Positions 62,501 to 62,592 of a stretch of 64,000 nt of DNA are shown here, one piece after another. The stretch comes from Pontivivens ytuae (lineage in GTDB: Bacteria; Pseudomonadota; Alphaproteobacteria; Rhodobacterales; Rhodobacteraceae), in contig NZ_CP064942.1 of NCBI RefSeq assembly GCF_015679265.1, positions 1 through 64,000 of the forward strand, read 5' to 3'. Below the pieces are notes generated by a model that was not told the DNA's origin, did no database searches, and worked only from the letters and a program-made list of their open reading frames with translations. Numbering within the stretch: the stretch's first letter is position 1; each line of letters opens with the position of its first letter. Both the position numbers and the translations under genes were made by a program.

Positions 62501-62540
62501 GGGTCCGGCCGGCACGCGGCCCTCTGAGCATTCTGTTCAT
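26469..62540 (-). CDS. Giant LEPR-XLL / DUF4347 / RTX-repeat surface or secreted protein (12,023 residues)
   Basis: One uninterrupted 36,072-bp reading frame. Order of parts by residue: a basic LEPR-XLL-like N-terminus with SLEQR at 21-25 and RVLLS after it; an acidic Pro-rich linker; DUF4347 (~72-222); a large array of diverged modules (to ~6,350) each marked by a helix-ELPxxGxS-helix motif; a Leu-Pro tract (~5,411-5,521); a Gln/Thr/Lys-rich linker (~6,730-6,790); a first RTX block (~7,061-7,279); a long beta-rich region; a second RTX-type block (~9,440-9,640); and further RTX-like repeats to ~11,780. There is no N-terminal signal peptide and no transmembrane helix that I can see. The C-terminal 40 residues are basic and repeat SLEQR. 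ATG 62540 has GGGAG upstream; ATG 62531 is an alternative. Adhesin, S-layer-like or biofilm roles are plausible; none is shown. Confidence 0.93.
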   Translation of the reverse strand: MNRMLRGPRAGRTRRKLHVESLEQRVLLSVDLIPLAPELPDEPPAFEREIDAPAPSPETTAASTEQETAAPRELALIDTRAGSLDDIVDALEAAGFSADPSAEKSFAIVSSAEEIVAALGEGGERDAIHWLTHGNAAGLTLGTELMSAEVTGDDPVVQALGDALAPGGDLMLYACDLADGLLPKRLASLTGADVAASDDATGHATLGGDWVLESHWGDIQASALSLEEVAGLRLDDVATSNLRLIEDLLKDRAATDVADRPAIDAALAALTDVFEASGAFDGITVPTDANWALSAIESSLVAKLGGETDPFDWLANGLADVTDAISAAALDAGHAAFAARVAELEAERSDVIANFVTDLSSAERASLVAAFLGSAQDLDAVRAGIETRLAAAVTSGTFSTLTTAEQTTAQGVLTDRVLSLFSGLALSFDGTGELTAELILDGTMADLPADMLPETADWTALGLSALDGAAAEGQARLASRVALTYAAASTTQVMSHAAMLDLSPATSLSVEATRDATGQAASAQTVSFDPALEAGDYTLTIGATSVTASFTSAPTLAELISGLRAETGYDDLPAKLTAVDGLLTLVWEEDGVQSESATLAGPSGAVTPTLTAGQDAVVEVQRLAATPRAGTGYSLNAGGLTLETERLADATIDALAEALRAAEGYDESLFTIDTDGGALRLTWADPQAVAALATLTPSRASFTDGPFAVAPEAGLDRIRLSVTQDTTDGTTNNAWMMRLPLDFGEGDLADMFTGDYVIGSSGTGAPSFLLSDSQLLGTTEPSARAVLQAARDGDAGAWVDATWAGDVLDRLPANHPVAADGMAAMGLLALERQLAEAPVGGNDKTVVTPGLRPEAVPQTQVPILRVGETDGTGTDDIVSLADLAGVGQADGALPALIARVGTEIADAWATLDPASRTGAALQSIIAGITQSQFRGESTVDDAALGWTPGSGTFLSYDTATRALTLAFDEFELRDIAAARGLYDEIAMLRGVGERTTEATVGLDLTMSFAAGDLTPDTDLSIGLKMRPALEIASDGDPIWARLDSDLPGEPSVLLAQAEGGTGTILTVEIRQGLELTGGIWQPETDTTATATFELSFADPRNAGGLTAALAELNGVYTLSFSGADALRDLRALDTGTAGFLDAADDIAALYQLKLSTVDADFAGAWLDALGAIPDLAATVPPLGVSLYDLATGAAGADDLDEWMRTALTDAIEAGAGSDTLSDFLADLNALTGFGISGDAASGYTVDFSRSNVALPDRVLDFSAISALSFAVGGALSSRTAKTRLSAKAQAKVELVTEDGKLTFRTTFADLDEALSLDVVMGDQALGTFSPDALADGSAGLSGSAALTLDLGGIGPVTTTGGAFALSAVVETAAPGSDLPGGAVPLMTLDDSASAGWLMRLPTTIGGEATVLDFTADGFAALGIDGVERFLVNDAEAELTAALNETADRITDGWLTGAGTADDPLTALLKSAVDTGASDSDFMSAPIPLLGGRSFLDILDTDGATLDTLGSEVATRLAAAVSAAAHAGVEDARDTAALIAALDSIAGMTGAQTVNDGLLDELRYSVALEDVLSTVIESGVADLFDLEGTGLDLENIALPDALRLVADLDITVDIGLKRTGAQFESFVEISHVEGGLALTPNDGSAGNPLLGVPLRSTVGDGGASTSTVTIGDQTFQMLESATSRLIFAPRWTFAAAAADLSGEILPQMDGDANLTIAIDTRDGAGGTESAIIVDLIDDTLPRLENIARFTDGTINATGIVGDFGGQTASAIDLRPGTSFNVVRDIGGALDALETRLAGDLFGDVLAVEVPYAGGLTLAGIIEQGGVTLFERLGLQALSDWIAVNGADQDSVALSALVTALEGVFADAGAVNAQPGHDASLPDAVSLRYDVMPTDVGGVQTPRLILELNPIFDVAFTAEADLDATAIEAMLGLPAGSAIGGGVTREGDALLRLAPRFVLAMNGDPATTQIGSGTGFGFDVRDADGTAGVITLDRAGSGGAAQVSVDGTAVSFDFSAATVTLAQAEDQASVTLDLGDSWSDLGSVTTNAALNASGLSADLSATADATVPSAAAVSVTFGQKSTLPADPITAAADATPEVTVTPPSLAPVTSPALVGLEDFDLADLATQLDAALSALTNADFSATGTDVLHQELPLIGKSLAELLNLDAGLDAIQAAIASAPSTAAAQLQDILNDALSGVSGGTLTAVVDAPETVDALTRNMMSVILELRAPATAPAIDDIGLETFSELLGIPLPDATVDGVTVALEGAVGRYERVLSIIDPAPQDLGTGYTLGEGDPLEWRDADGVLRAQGVIRAVEMQADRTVLRVEWQSWDDSADRTGWVLNRVVLDAGLNTLELPVTSEIRVAQERQNTVTLDAAAGSVGDTVTYSDAGGVRAMGEITGISGTDLDITWTTWDDADRTGWTFAIDGTSATVTAVSAGTALGDAEGLLGQVRLDIDLRTIAATVTGGVGSAAAGAWFEVVRGGDVVGTGTLASPAVSSGSVGLVLATGAVESGDTIRVYGADRQGSEVATMVIDTAQAIPLVLLDTFGSRIDAEARLELAAGADLLSFDLPLLGTAGAAVTLGSASGTTLATADISVGFGGENPIWTAVLPTLGGTAVQPTMAVSLTSDTELEVEAELGGTTADLGTATLTASLEDGTLTAPSLTLASGDLVEAARNAFGAGVAGWTDLSGLVTAFDEIVAQVLGDPAGAHDLLDTVLPGIGQSIEELTGLRVALTAAQDALAAGRDRAPEFAAAIIHDAMTEAGNPLFFAPDELLVTVEEGATPGTLALTIDGDRLVAGLVDLGLDLSSLDLAGAGLAGLGLTDPSLLKISADGAQFEYALSLALDIDVEIAADGSIDWGTGEQTLLDVKTLGRVGPADVSFAIDAGSLGTYGLRALDSEILLSKDGATLTDDALADQLDTSGAGFTVTRASGGALTIEAEGAVRAGLDLYRDYNDELTRIEFDDNGTQITPFENAVLEGSLAWGGSSVETALEITGLPTGFTPDLRAVLMPQLDEFSALTIDDLIGLADGMSDWLENGGGDSFLEMDLPIAGRSIGDLLPVAQLFTAIETGLNAVKAVTGGYANQLLAVEELVNEQIAKLTGWTNPPVFVLSLAAQPGSIWTQGAPVQALEMRLTFEDTRTEGANLDLTLADLFDVGSDDFVAGGLSAQASIEAGVTGTLVMGAELPVDLSQRRLGDLATDADLIEPRLYIGDATGLDFTLSAAAEDVSASLTLGGASGVGLYVEGGRAALTNAAGDGPATLSFAVPDTAAGRHLISGTVADAGAVTAATGAVEALTLVTLSQPAALGGSVRVVNADLFDRLSRTTGADWDAAATGAFGVITAAGSQMLLDGDVSSQIEAGEALRRVIANSALDVSGAVRAGSTQMDLTLTAGDADRFANYSHVLVSFTEGSVAKSMALPILGTDGAVLSVAVPAGEWTGAWTDVVVEAVDNDGTRSADAATATDVQVGDSTGIAYTLTLDTTAAADVLAGLEPLSEASGATTSDLFFAEAGIAGRVLSVDGTTGEVVAVLFGLDADGQALVEGGDASAMAAALAASTVTLGDLPVFDRSDLVPTLDAAIDLDLEVRTTTGGLKVAELDVTETLADLVAGASLPSFDLASLVTVKPTITLSSVETQVDEALERLKVMTPAELVAHLKSALEMMVDGDAAGAFLDTELPFAGQTLDEATGLRAKLTALIDALDTAGQPDDLAAWAAQAAAEAGLPEGTLTLDYVEIDDANRADLAAELGDLTNRNWAVRVGLSLDQFFEEALTLSLDLADLGDIGPIAGEALSGAFSLAGSVFGTARAALDLAIVGTGLTGADARLLTSSGLTVGVGMDVQTGAGSGVGLSDKVRALLGNAFDPQFSLEGGALWIDTGAEAREVTLTINRGNTPMTADDFAVGDAVVQDGTYGVVQSWDHETGTLVVLGPVGAFGTAEELFALNDNGTVPATGGYTVTEASPAATDRLTAELAAGGQRYVQVGDKLVSGAWTGTIESLAASDGTVALRAETPDETLSGSPDRVIAFSDGQEVAQGTFGGAVSALTGDVTLGAIEGSRLGTDGTTRTLVEATAGVALSTLEGTYLIDGTGRIFEVTDATATGLWLRAVGHDGLPVAGDTLAAPSLTVGSAAVGALVPGVERITVNVGADADRIGDWLDQVRLLTDGAHWFEVTSHDRGRGTVELRALDGGIPSGTLHVASLATELGPLTNVADQAGQASISVGIVDADGRGYVGLGSASETSAITASEITGGWLLDVDPADFAGATHVRQTVGGGSVEARILGTENGMLLLGEGAAGFAGAGQFVPVTRATLATDTVESGDITRTLSLDISGVTLTADISDYELYWNDGSTLNLVSSSLSVDGGTLTWSEADFDRAGFDPTDGWVLRRQTAAAVADDPATTTVDESAPAQYEELDVTGAAGAEVTIASTAFGDAQVGDKVQFAGVLLTVTAADASGFSADVDADAGAAIDGASDGDEAVLRRVTTGAAVTADAATLSAARYQIVATDGAGLRLGDMVTGSVTGQQGTVVGLSDGSATIALYVAETIETDTAGLTAGDAFTTADGRTGRVLSVGTGEITVAFDQTGAFRATSGSGANEVAGDTLAREADAISLSAQASGEIGLFLPMTIRLSASDFATGIVSARANFEGANVALPEVTVPDALSTYLTDRYREVAGNIASLKEGLSYAQVIDGILMALDVMMGTDGQGGLIDAELPFLNKSLADLTGIGGIRDEIAALRDAPAASLTKLESLLTDALEAILPSDGTAPTVAVALEPYETQGGTTDKLRLTMAVTDYGFDREVSMDVDQDDLSEELLGGADLGPLAFSAGATVKAKAKAEMRFDVIFGLDLSVPVGERPPAQVFIGEMTGLSVAVEALKLIPKGETSLDLGVASGKVAIADGAEIALDAGTMTLSNLSGDTDYSGLVGKQLQQGSAYFTVESYFPGTAGNTDGWMKLRVTDGKPELGTAITYSDRAGSIIASEIVTDAGTEKLRVHVEDPAENWTGGLDDWAGTPELASTSTLKLSDGTVRVLDGLALAGGAVIQGLTLNADGGIAALKMDRDVSSIAALARGTIINLGDGLTAVIVADVDPLANDVLVVAFTGDVVPQVQLVSYDLPLTLQNGDELTLPGGHAILSNLGVNADGSRFTASFAISDGSGGVQTAATAKSLLETLGPGQVWTDGSTAYRVTALDRQAGTVELLMLDTGAVEVSAAYTAAAVPTLDAMDFGGSTLTPAQVIVTAEGITFRFATGDDLTTLETALSGATIDIGGVTVDTDDISFKKDRRTLAIESAAVSMGESAQWTVSTPASIGALSDLFEGAGLTLVDDPIYFSLRPVGQDSADYLLYAGQDADGDNSFGTDETGLNNVTRFWNVEGTANTDAAAVPPTVSTTFSGLRIRFALPLEVSGAVADIELPPIEIPTFDIDFDLPSINFGIGIPTLPDLPNFALPGLFSLPGLDLPNLPGLPDFDLPDLPDLPSITLPSLPSLPGITLPDLPLSLPDLPDLPGLPAIGLPSFDFTLPDIDLKGALLGAMDFDGALSLTELLELIEEVSSNFTTPGQLGNTALTAELPVLGFSIDSKLGLVDVFRTIENAVANLDGSFLELQDILDKELAKLGFDAGEGADARAKIARVDYGGDGDRNDLVIGIDIAKGFTETLDLDVSLAALLAQAGLPTELQNLVELAGEIEVDLGLTAGLRIDIGVNLENIATPLVFLGSGTAAYVDLDTELLVAALEASLFSGAVAVTTNTTNVEKLRLGMTGDDTTNTLKVGLGNTTDGTDERIFRNAADKLVATGLGVDGKVFGVDGTAVEITSEERFEVRAPVFGELDFAGIGVDAFSTKLFDLDISFNPLPTNGLAAPAFTAATSGDFETGAADNFVYLQFTLADGIASLDESILRDIQNLGATTFDFAAVAKAIKTFVSVTKTDIAQQVLTADIPLVERSIDEMMRVNDILDLLDAAADDIIAAAAGDGNLAALNDALADALFANFGADNGLSVAEQEELKKSLLLEARLTFTDDGGTPVANGLALDFDIGLIALGLAHGLNVQNSFTKRIKPQDYLPNAELNALRALGVDIELEIAPIDLQLDFDLGLKGGFGVAFDTFGNPNPTVTVKEGTGVFVDMGARAHVAEAELSAGLTFIPGAEIAATVLDATLAIDADGDVELNADGSIKDDGAARLEYSLDQDVVLTGAAASNLATASAKIAGQAALMVPTYFPVRSNPLTGSDALVTDEWLAEEANRYAKYQDGDLPDFVQRNAIFLGYDLSNLLTADNPADYITYYIPNPMPQMGLGMFIEDPLLLVEGLEKLLTALDAQMRRAPIFQLDLPFVGDALSKGADFISSTLIDPVNGALGDLSSLIKAEKAKNGGEFTTVDLLQFALFELFEEVNDATGINFVDADGNAITHYNQVDVSLTDNYDDLLIKMRAMGDIFPPIDVDLDLAGSVPGLPLSFDSDVGITFGMQYDIALGFGVSFIDGALDFYVDTNANPNRPEELVIEAYADLDDDARLTAQLGFLQFEMENLRKNGHKELTAKLAADILDSGKVADDDRLSLLKELKGIKFSDIFNATFDAGAEVSLSAVSSFGGSADFPRFLTDIHYSQVFAKVDLSKPMDQAVFGDAPEVELADMRLDLGAFISDFAAPILKEVQKITKPVADALSPVVDPLPMVSDLLGAPTSVLDMIEMFGGKGVAKYVKFFKVVKAIIDIVNSIPTDADGVMINFGSYKFGDAGDVRQQVTYDNNKQRQQTQTNAVDPQAQAKTGQAAATTNRPSSNTGGKKASGQTQGFLSKLKGVEGLRFPVLEDPMTAIGIFTGASNVDLVVFDVPTLEIEARVSKDIWIWAPFLSANFTAAVTARANLSFGYDTRGLNLYRDSGWSSPEYLAYGLHARDWNDDGSENTELEIDLEISAAAQIGGNYLVMRVAAGIRGGIYGDIDFDLNDVANREGVYDGKVYVDELAYILERDPLGLFDVSAEFRAKVDAFVSIKLNLLFTTITIVDIQKTLVDVLIWRFDYHKHFQLAPLGEVDGNGVLTVFTTDAADRITVHQTNDGRILIDAAGATQRFENVKEISINGQGGDDRIFIADTVQDRKIRVRLGDGNDSFISEADTEIFVDGGAGDDTLLQTGAHKVTFRGGAGSDTLTGGEGDDQLFGDDGDDVIYGDEQVAAFGTSNGRGYGGKDYIYGGAGRDALYGQYEGDFLFGDAGDDALFGQIGDDALQGGADNDTLMGAEGADDLRGISGDNTLIGGKGDDKVTGGTGADRIEWTVGEGEDQMTGGAGADLFVGTATGTTADTVEIDSEDAATRIRWQAAIQEILELAGVETIDLTLGEGEDNVIVHAPEVAVDATSLVLELGTGQGDDGDTDLVRIVGRDDADDVIGAQASVGTSSTWTIYQGFGADEDLATRLSSGTARQDIELRGHYQTADAQDGVRVETGGGDDVIDLSAFRVPASSDGLIRHVQAGEGNDRLIGSELTDLLDGGAGDDYYDAGLGADVFLDLSGTDTLVHDGAAHIASGESVRFDVEGEALELRHVNASGTVTLSERELIRGIDTLLLSGTSADDTFSVTEFTRRLVIDGRDGSDTVLTRASAGVERFGIEVNSTNAVTLDETVTDPGDGALIVGLDLIELTLAQASAAVASIVPKVTVVRGTQSGVIGTVQTYSHTTGKLTLSDATGVPEHGETFEVVGLAATTTTPISFAGDNLSALAEGDILTLPTGGEREAILRVLSIDTQLGTFTGELLSGEIETAETFLGASGGGQVNATTASSRTAEVPVEVTVAALSSVSVGELLEAADGSLFRVSQVESAQTVLELIGGRWVTGMTAGGQTLTALAGDSAVSGDVTTALLTDYTYQVGVEADFAADLSEGPAAQIEQRLKDGERVILFAVSEIAGVQNVQAVEVTAISSTGITLSTGATLAPGTALYDLVPGGTSLTPPTDVDVTTATGAQPVLVLGADQADGTLTYIEQNLLGGGAETRAFARISSEIAQGNTVTLYTAQGHAVEISALDTASGSVTFAFADPAGTGDQRARVAFSDMALYESASDAAIDTRPILRLGEASVTGEPISLSAARTIARDFGSEIVTGSADVRVAGIADTFYAGQSVVILDGSSDGTRAEVVEQKRDVSALNITVVDSGADATTVLEGFAYTGPAAGYVPPADAMVLGLDIAVVKVPAGFEGLFIEGQTVWAVDPSIDKTADPTGWRTAIGTVEVYKAGAGELHIRMADGAAPIGFGTMLYSEFATTQGGSFVVTDDVRPELSNKRVVFTNSTTLGEMGFNTGDSLITADGRELVEVGYAGPAVDENGTLIGGAGQDLTFNRLRNGTQPFQPTQQLTVIEKTGSGFTSTTVPTLVIGNAAFDVDLGSDYWEIKLEPGSSAALAQYISDNNIDLTVTELYISSAFGTGETQGLDTGRIVSLDTSTAIIEVEVLDVDRAEANLVREPGTALHFRDVPVVAPKGVIFTPTNVVRAGDTVTVTLDGNTFPDFDIDEELTHLYRQDADGNVIGVALIDRTATEASFAAGGFDVIAHVVAGTTSDFSALGDQWAFRGGIDIAATVASVVTQADGTVEITLAADAALDIVTTEGVADLLQVYGLESSPTAAGRITGVEFTGGAYVLTVTKGATATLPVAGDALRLTSAERMPAYIMPTGTDLTGMVVDYTARISLDQLDWDLVEHVQTVTLDDASGLSVGGTIALDADGTVTGEITAIAGNDVTITLSRGADVFSGVSTAELVREDDPVGLNKWAVGTATLVTTANQTSLTLGGKTVAVQDVSDALTRVYAVELTYTPTAEEQVILDAQENGTTLTAEQALFAETLLTPFRPLVNDRLTLRDGANGMDQATVLDVVDVDGRYFGIVEVTYQDLADPAFNAGDVVSGRTVTVASDVSETDRVIDAATFDSLSAQTLIDARARDFYAGQPFTATAPDGSTLVGTVSDWNGDTRVITLTELRDTTPDFDQSFFDLIGDGETISSDIDTSGAVMVGNGVELTLDTLGAAPVLGATVTGDGGSIGTVAALDSGVLQVRGTSNTLAAGTVVAWTGADGNGYSVTLGAELTAVDGIFTIGAPALADLPVTGTMLRAGGIEIGRIATVDGDTVTLVITREALAGGTGAALLQAGQSVSWSTSAGTEPTTTIGAIANDAVIGITLRDTALQPVSGDTVRLEGSTIGTVTSWDAEEGALFMTVATTDIETLGRDDLLTIARTDGLGDYRVQEVKTVSVSGATALVRVYIEIQPEAAPESGDALTDASGNVIGEIAVWDPDKREATVHLDAGHLGDVWFGSDLRVNNAAGTLAYEVVDLRFGSVRYPATGSTAADALSGGELSLQDLSLDYDGAGQGVIVTSLDPSLWTDTFTYTGTRFENADSVIVGIDRIPDGGTFDEQREFRPGVTDERKHDFRVDKSQLQISQDAGDKQRLEGATLVSIPDLVDQRFISYSGAEQLFLHGTEGQDSFTFDNTGALSYAYGHGGKDSFFLGSVVSTRQAPNPEGTGSVTVVETTAGASDTTRLYGGSGNDYFQVYRNKAESFLFGDAGDDTFFVKATLGVTNLGSGKGKNKVGYNKNAPLHIDGGSGFDTVILEGTEIGDRFIVFVDDAGVQQIKGAGLNLASIKGVESIQINAIDGDDTIYVYGVTSDTRLTVNTGRGSDTIEVGGPARFFDPVDQSIQLDTSSPDALVPVIEYVEVEEQVPGYTRIDLVPQPDGTTLSVAVFVPGYTVTKRVATVVLRPVSGATQSEKKALSLDAVRIGAVNDLSTFDNLVQLDGASGSDVIDFKLYGDRDGSRADGEFGVTTQRDVTIRALKAVYGQSYVPDESELVAEDSPENTSYGWLRGFGGSSQGILLDNAELVRIQLGDANNNFIQSGLDSDIEYAVISLGGGDDVVKVGRVLTDAEREALDVSRLDSDVLALVNGAWAARLAAAGLDALDVMTLAALDQVTLSGNTPEVVNWFDALDLDARGSGFLAAAREGEVGDTSFITSRVLLIGGDGTNALTLYNNAQSVDRHVQTTAQEYKPFNPADPTTSSPDEVSTDPLKARITFTQVDIRNRADEDGEGITSSIAINAFDTTELYLGGGNDAIELISVAQPLSIHAGAGDDEFFVGSRPTDVLGSDLDGINTTVRLDGGSGSSRLVVSRAGDTDDTQVVELASNSITMRHDQGADTIATSIKYEATLSSAEESDSVISGYDRGIVVYTGDGADKQVTIKSVRNDSPTRIYLGDGDDEAQVLSTAAERTVLEDHDGDPTTPDRVVVVGDANLGLSNVAGELAHDILQVFGGDGGDTIDLSAALANVRAYGGAGDDHIKGSTGFDILVGGLGDDTIEGYGAAVIGAPAEDTLWGQQLEVIAGDEIGLFIDPSSDAYDARWMEAGGTYFFDRADDPGSLLDLSADTLDLTPLANAVDADGRLLEEYRGAGPLAQWFSIETEEELLSEGGDDALFSGIATPRLDALTPTTISWQRAIGDAAGTETATTHEWLTGTAVMIGGAGSDRILAGNTDDAHIHGHLLAGDTVRITLYDADADARRFHMIDVVDLDVTQDNRPIGHDWIQYGFGPATVLAGQGHDVVIGGHDWTEAGLLPEGTDVQRVLSDAGQVVLLEASLTGSDAGLVELMQTDQSLAGGDDVIVVSASDTDVIAGGGDDVIRVGYVHEAQPDAADRDGDGDVTEPLPLLGSVTFDALAGYVAGAGWNVLLGLAPLPAAVTSRGGLRVRLVADYGDLRRDAPVNLPSVPALAGFDPADGLEVYTLRSQIPDEDYAAIFSSTQLKGDGGADDVALNQAIADVVLGEGDDRLVAEGAVGTDAERGLAVIADTGAIDRLRSDDRLVRVDYSPADTRVGVPLTSADGDPQLYRGGDDSVTIGAGNHVVIGGAGDDTLSLGAGTDDFTQIVSGDATTIFFDPRTGVAERTLVHMVAGENDPVIIAEREADPNGPGFADTITTGGGRIVVAGGLGDDRITTGAGRAAIFGDQILMTALDTSGAEPVIRLTDESLGIPGGDDVVDSAAADVVVIGGGGGDTLNLQGGDPAGTTSGRAIAIGDYGEVRFAQPTGWTEIPVTATDMLAFGTLVSITSLDTETTDTGADTIRAESGTKYVIGGGGADRILTGTGRDVLLGDTGELSFTDGLLRTVTSARDVDGTILEAGGDDVIATDVGDALVLGGIGADTITTAAEVTVAGVATPRDAGATDRVVIFGDNGTVRYTAAGDLIDLVTGDGLARDGGGDTISSGDATAHVLGGVGDDVITLADGVASLLADLGTITYSATLRDRVDEIETTSTLQSLHGADTVTLGDGALAMIILGAGDDSLTGGDLTLAHVAGDLARIDVDAAGGDLLTLTSLDTATTAGADVITLGDGVLRAILGAGGDTLTQGDGDASVIGDHGIITADATTFEIVEIEALATNAARPVAGADRWTAGDGRHLGILGALGDTAMLGDGDVALLADHGTLTFTTGGLLDHLIDDTADGGNDSVTIGDATLAAVILGIGDDSLTGGDLTLAHIAGDLAEIDLDPATGNLLTLTSLDRATTPEGDDVITIGDGTLRAILGTGADTLTQGDGDAAVLGDYGVITADTTTFAIVELEADIDDPAFTRGGDDRWTSGSGQHLGIMGTGGDRLTLGSGDAAILADHGTIELTDQQFLDTVTALTTTGGGDDVISIGSGRTVVMGGDGDDQITTAGERDILFGDGGVAEFAPELGSFLTPQLLTPLLPTVEGADTLRGGAGEDILFGGAGGDTVEGGSDRDFVIGDFATMTFRNGLELKVETTAELQDFGGDDLLTSNFDADFVFGGAGLNSFDVAAGRDVVFETFGALEFTPGAGLDNISAYFNLGVSGGILDNRAVETNTARSIFDNLAPQLGAVDGAGISASEARANAKVKMQAFDRFMSSFAGMLNDLQSPGTDLMRPIGGQGMQIDGAVKTGRSALRGYLGVGAEDLDIFPAQGEVTLPEADPLEAGDPGLPPELQEGVAAATSEGAEDDLLALIDLGDDETAEAEAAAALLALTAPALRRRKARAGSLEQRLRNWSGAGFDLRRTAGGPRSGAPVQSPQTKG
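27230..31800 (-). repeat. C-terminal long RTX-like array
   Basis: From about FGGDGGDTIDLS (nt ~31,750) to the VFGGAGLNSFDV unit (~27,260), the protein is dominated by Gly/Asp repeats with the pattern GxGxDxI alternating with beta strands. Examples are GGGADRILTGTGRDVLLGDTG and MGGDGDDQITTAGERDILFG. This is consistent with a very long calcium-dependent beta-roll region. Confidence 0.8.
27612..28703 (-). repeat. Tandem 182-residue repeats (two full copies)
   Basis: Two adjacent 546-bp units start at 28703 and 28157, each beginning DSLTGGDLTLAH(V/I)AGDLA and containing LLTLTSLD, VLRAILG or TLRAILG, DTLTQGDGDA and LLADHGT or ILADHGT. A partial related unit lies before the first copy. DNA similarity is visibly high between copies, suggesting recent duplication or gene conversion. 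Confidence 0.85.
33620..34220 (-). repeat. Second RTX-like repeat block
   Basis: Units such as GHGGKDSFFLG, YGGSGNDYFQV, FGDAGDDTFFV, DGGSGFDTVIL and NAIDGDDTIYV occur in residues ~9,440-9,640. They are degenerate relative to the first block but keep the Gly/Asp spacing. Confidence 0.8.
40705..41360 (-). repeat. First RTX-type calcium-binding repeat block
   Basis: Residues ~7,061-7,279. Dense GGxGxDxLx nonapeptide-like units are present (for example GGAGSDTLT, GGEGDDQLF, GDDGDDVIY, GGAGRDALY, GGKGDDKVT), matching the hemolysin-type calcium-binding repeat. These fold into parallel beta-rolls after secretion, when external Ca2+ is available. Confidence 0.9.
42180..42345 (-). other. Gln/Thr/Lys/Ser-rich linker within the giant protein
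   Basis: About 55 residues of low complexity (DNNKQRQQTQTN, then QAKTGQAAATTNR and GGKKASGQTQG) at residues ~6,732-6,787. It separates the ELPxxGxS modular half from the RTX/beta half and is probably a disordered hinge. Confidence 0.7.
43540..58091 (-). repeat. Ten diverged helix-ELPxxGxS-helix modules
   Basis: A short motif (E/D)LP(L/F/V)xGxS(L/I)xxL recurs, preceded by a helix often ending GxFLD or GxLID and followed by a second helix. I find it at about 58047-58091, 57081-57125, 56051-56096, 54351-54398, 53347-53399, 51459-51513, 48361-48407, 45788-45843, 44690-44744 and 43540-43581. Five of the nine spacings are 960-1150 bp (~320-385 residues); the larger ones look like modules with inserted beta-rich material. 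I do not recognise the family. Confidence 0.7.
45979..46311 (-). repeat. Leu-Pro repeat tract
   Basis: About 110 residues with roughly twenty LP dipeptides at 3-6-residue spacing, in units such as DLPDLP, SLPSLP, GLPGL and FDLPD. It has almost no charged residues other than Asp. It bridges one ELPxxGxS module and the next. The composition suggests an extended, stiff or stacked solenoid-like spacer. Confidence 0.8.
61875..62327 (-). other. DUF4347 domain of the giant protein
   Basis: Residues ~72-222. The family pattern is visible: ELALIDTRAGSLDDIVDAL, then IHWLTHGNAAGLTLG, GDLMLYACDLADG and GADVAASDDATG. His133-Gly134 and Ala174-Cys175 are spaced as in caspase-like (clan CD) catalytic dyads, so a protease-like fold is possible. 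That is inference and needs structural comparison. Confidence 0.75.
62451..62540 (-). other. LEPR-XLL-like N-terminal sorting motif of the giant protein
   Basis: Residues 1-30: an Arg/Lys-rich start (RGPRAGRTRRK) followed by ESLEQRVLLS. This resembles the N-terminal LEPR-XLL motif described for very large repeat proteins that lack Sec signals. Here SLEQR-VLL replaces LEPR-XLL. It is probably a targeting or recognition element rather than a cleaved Sec signal peptide. Confidence 0.7.
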
Positions 62541-62592
62541 TCTGTCCGCTCCCTGTTCATTGCCCCACGCAATCAGGCGGTTAGTTGGGTCT

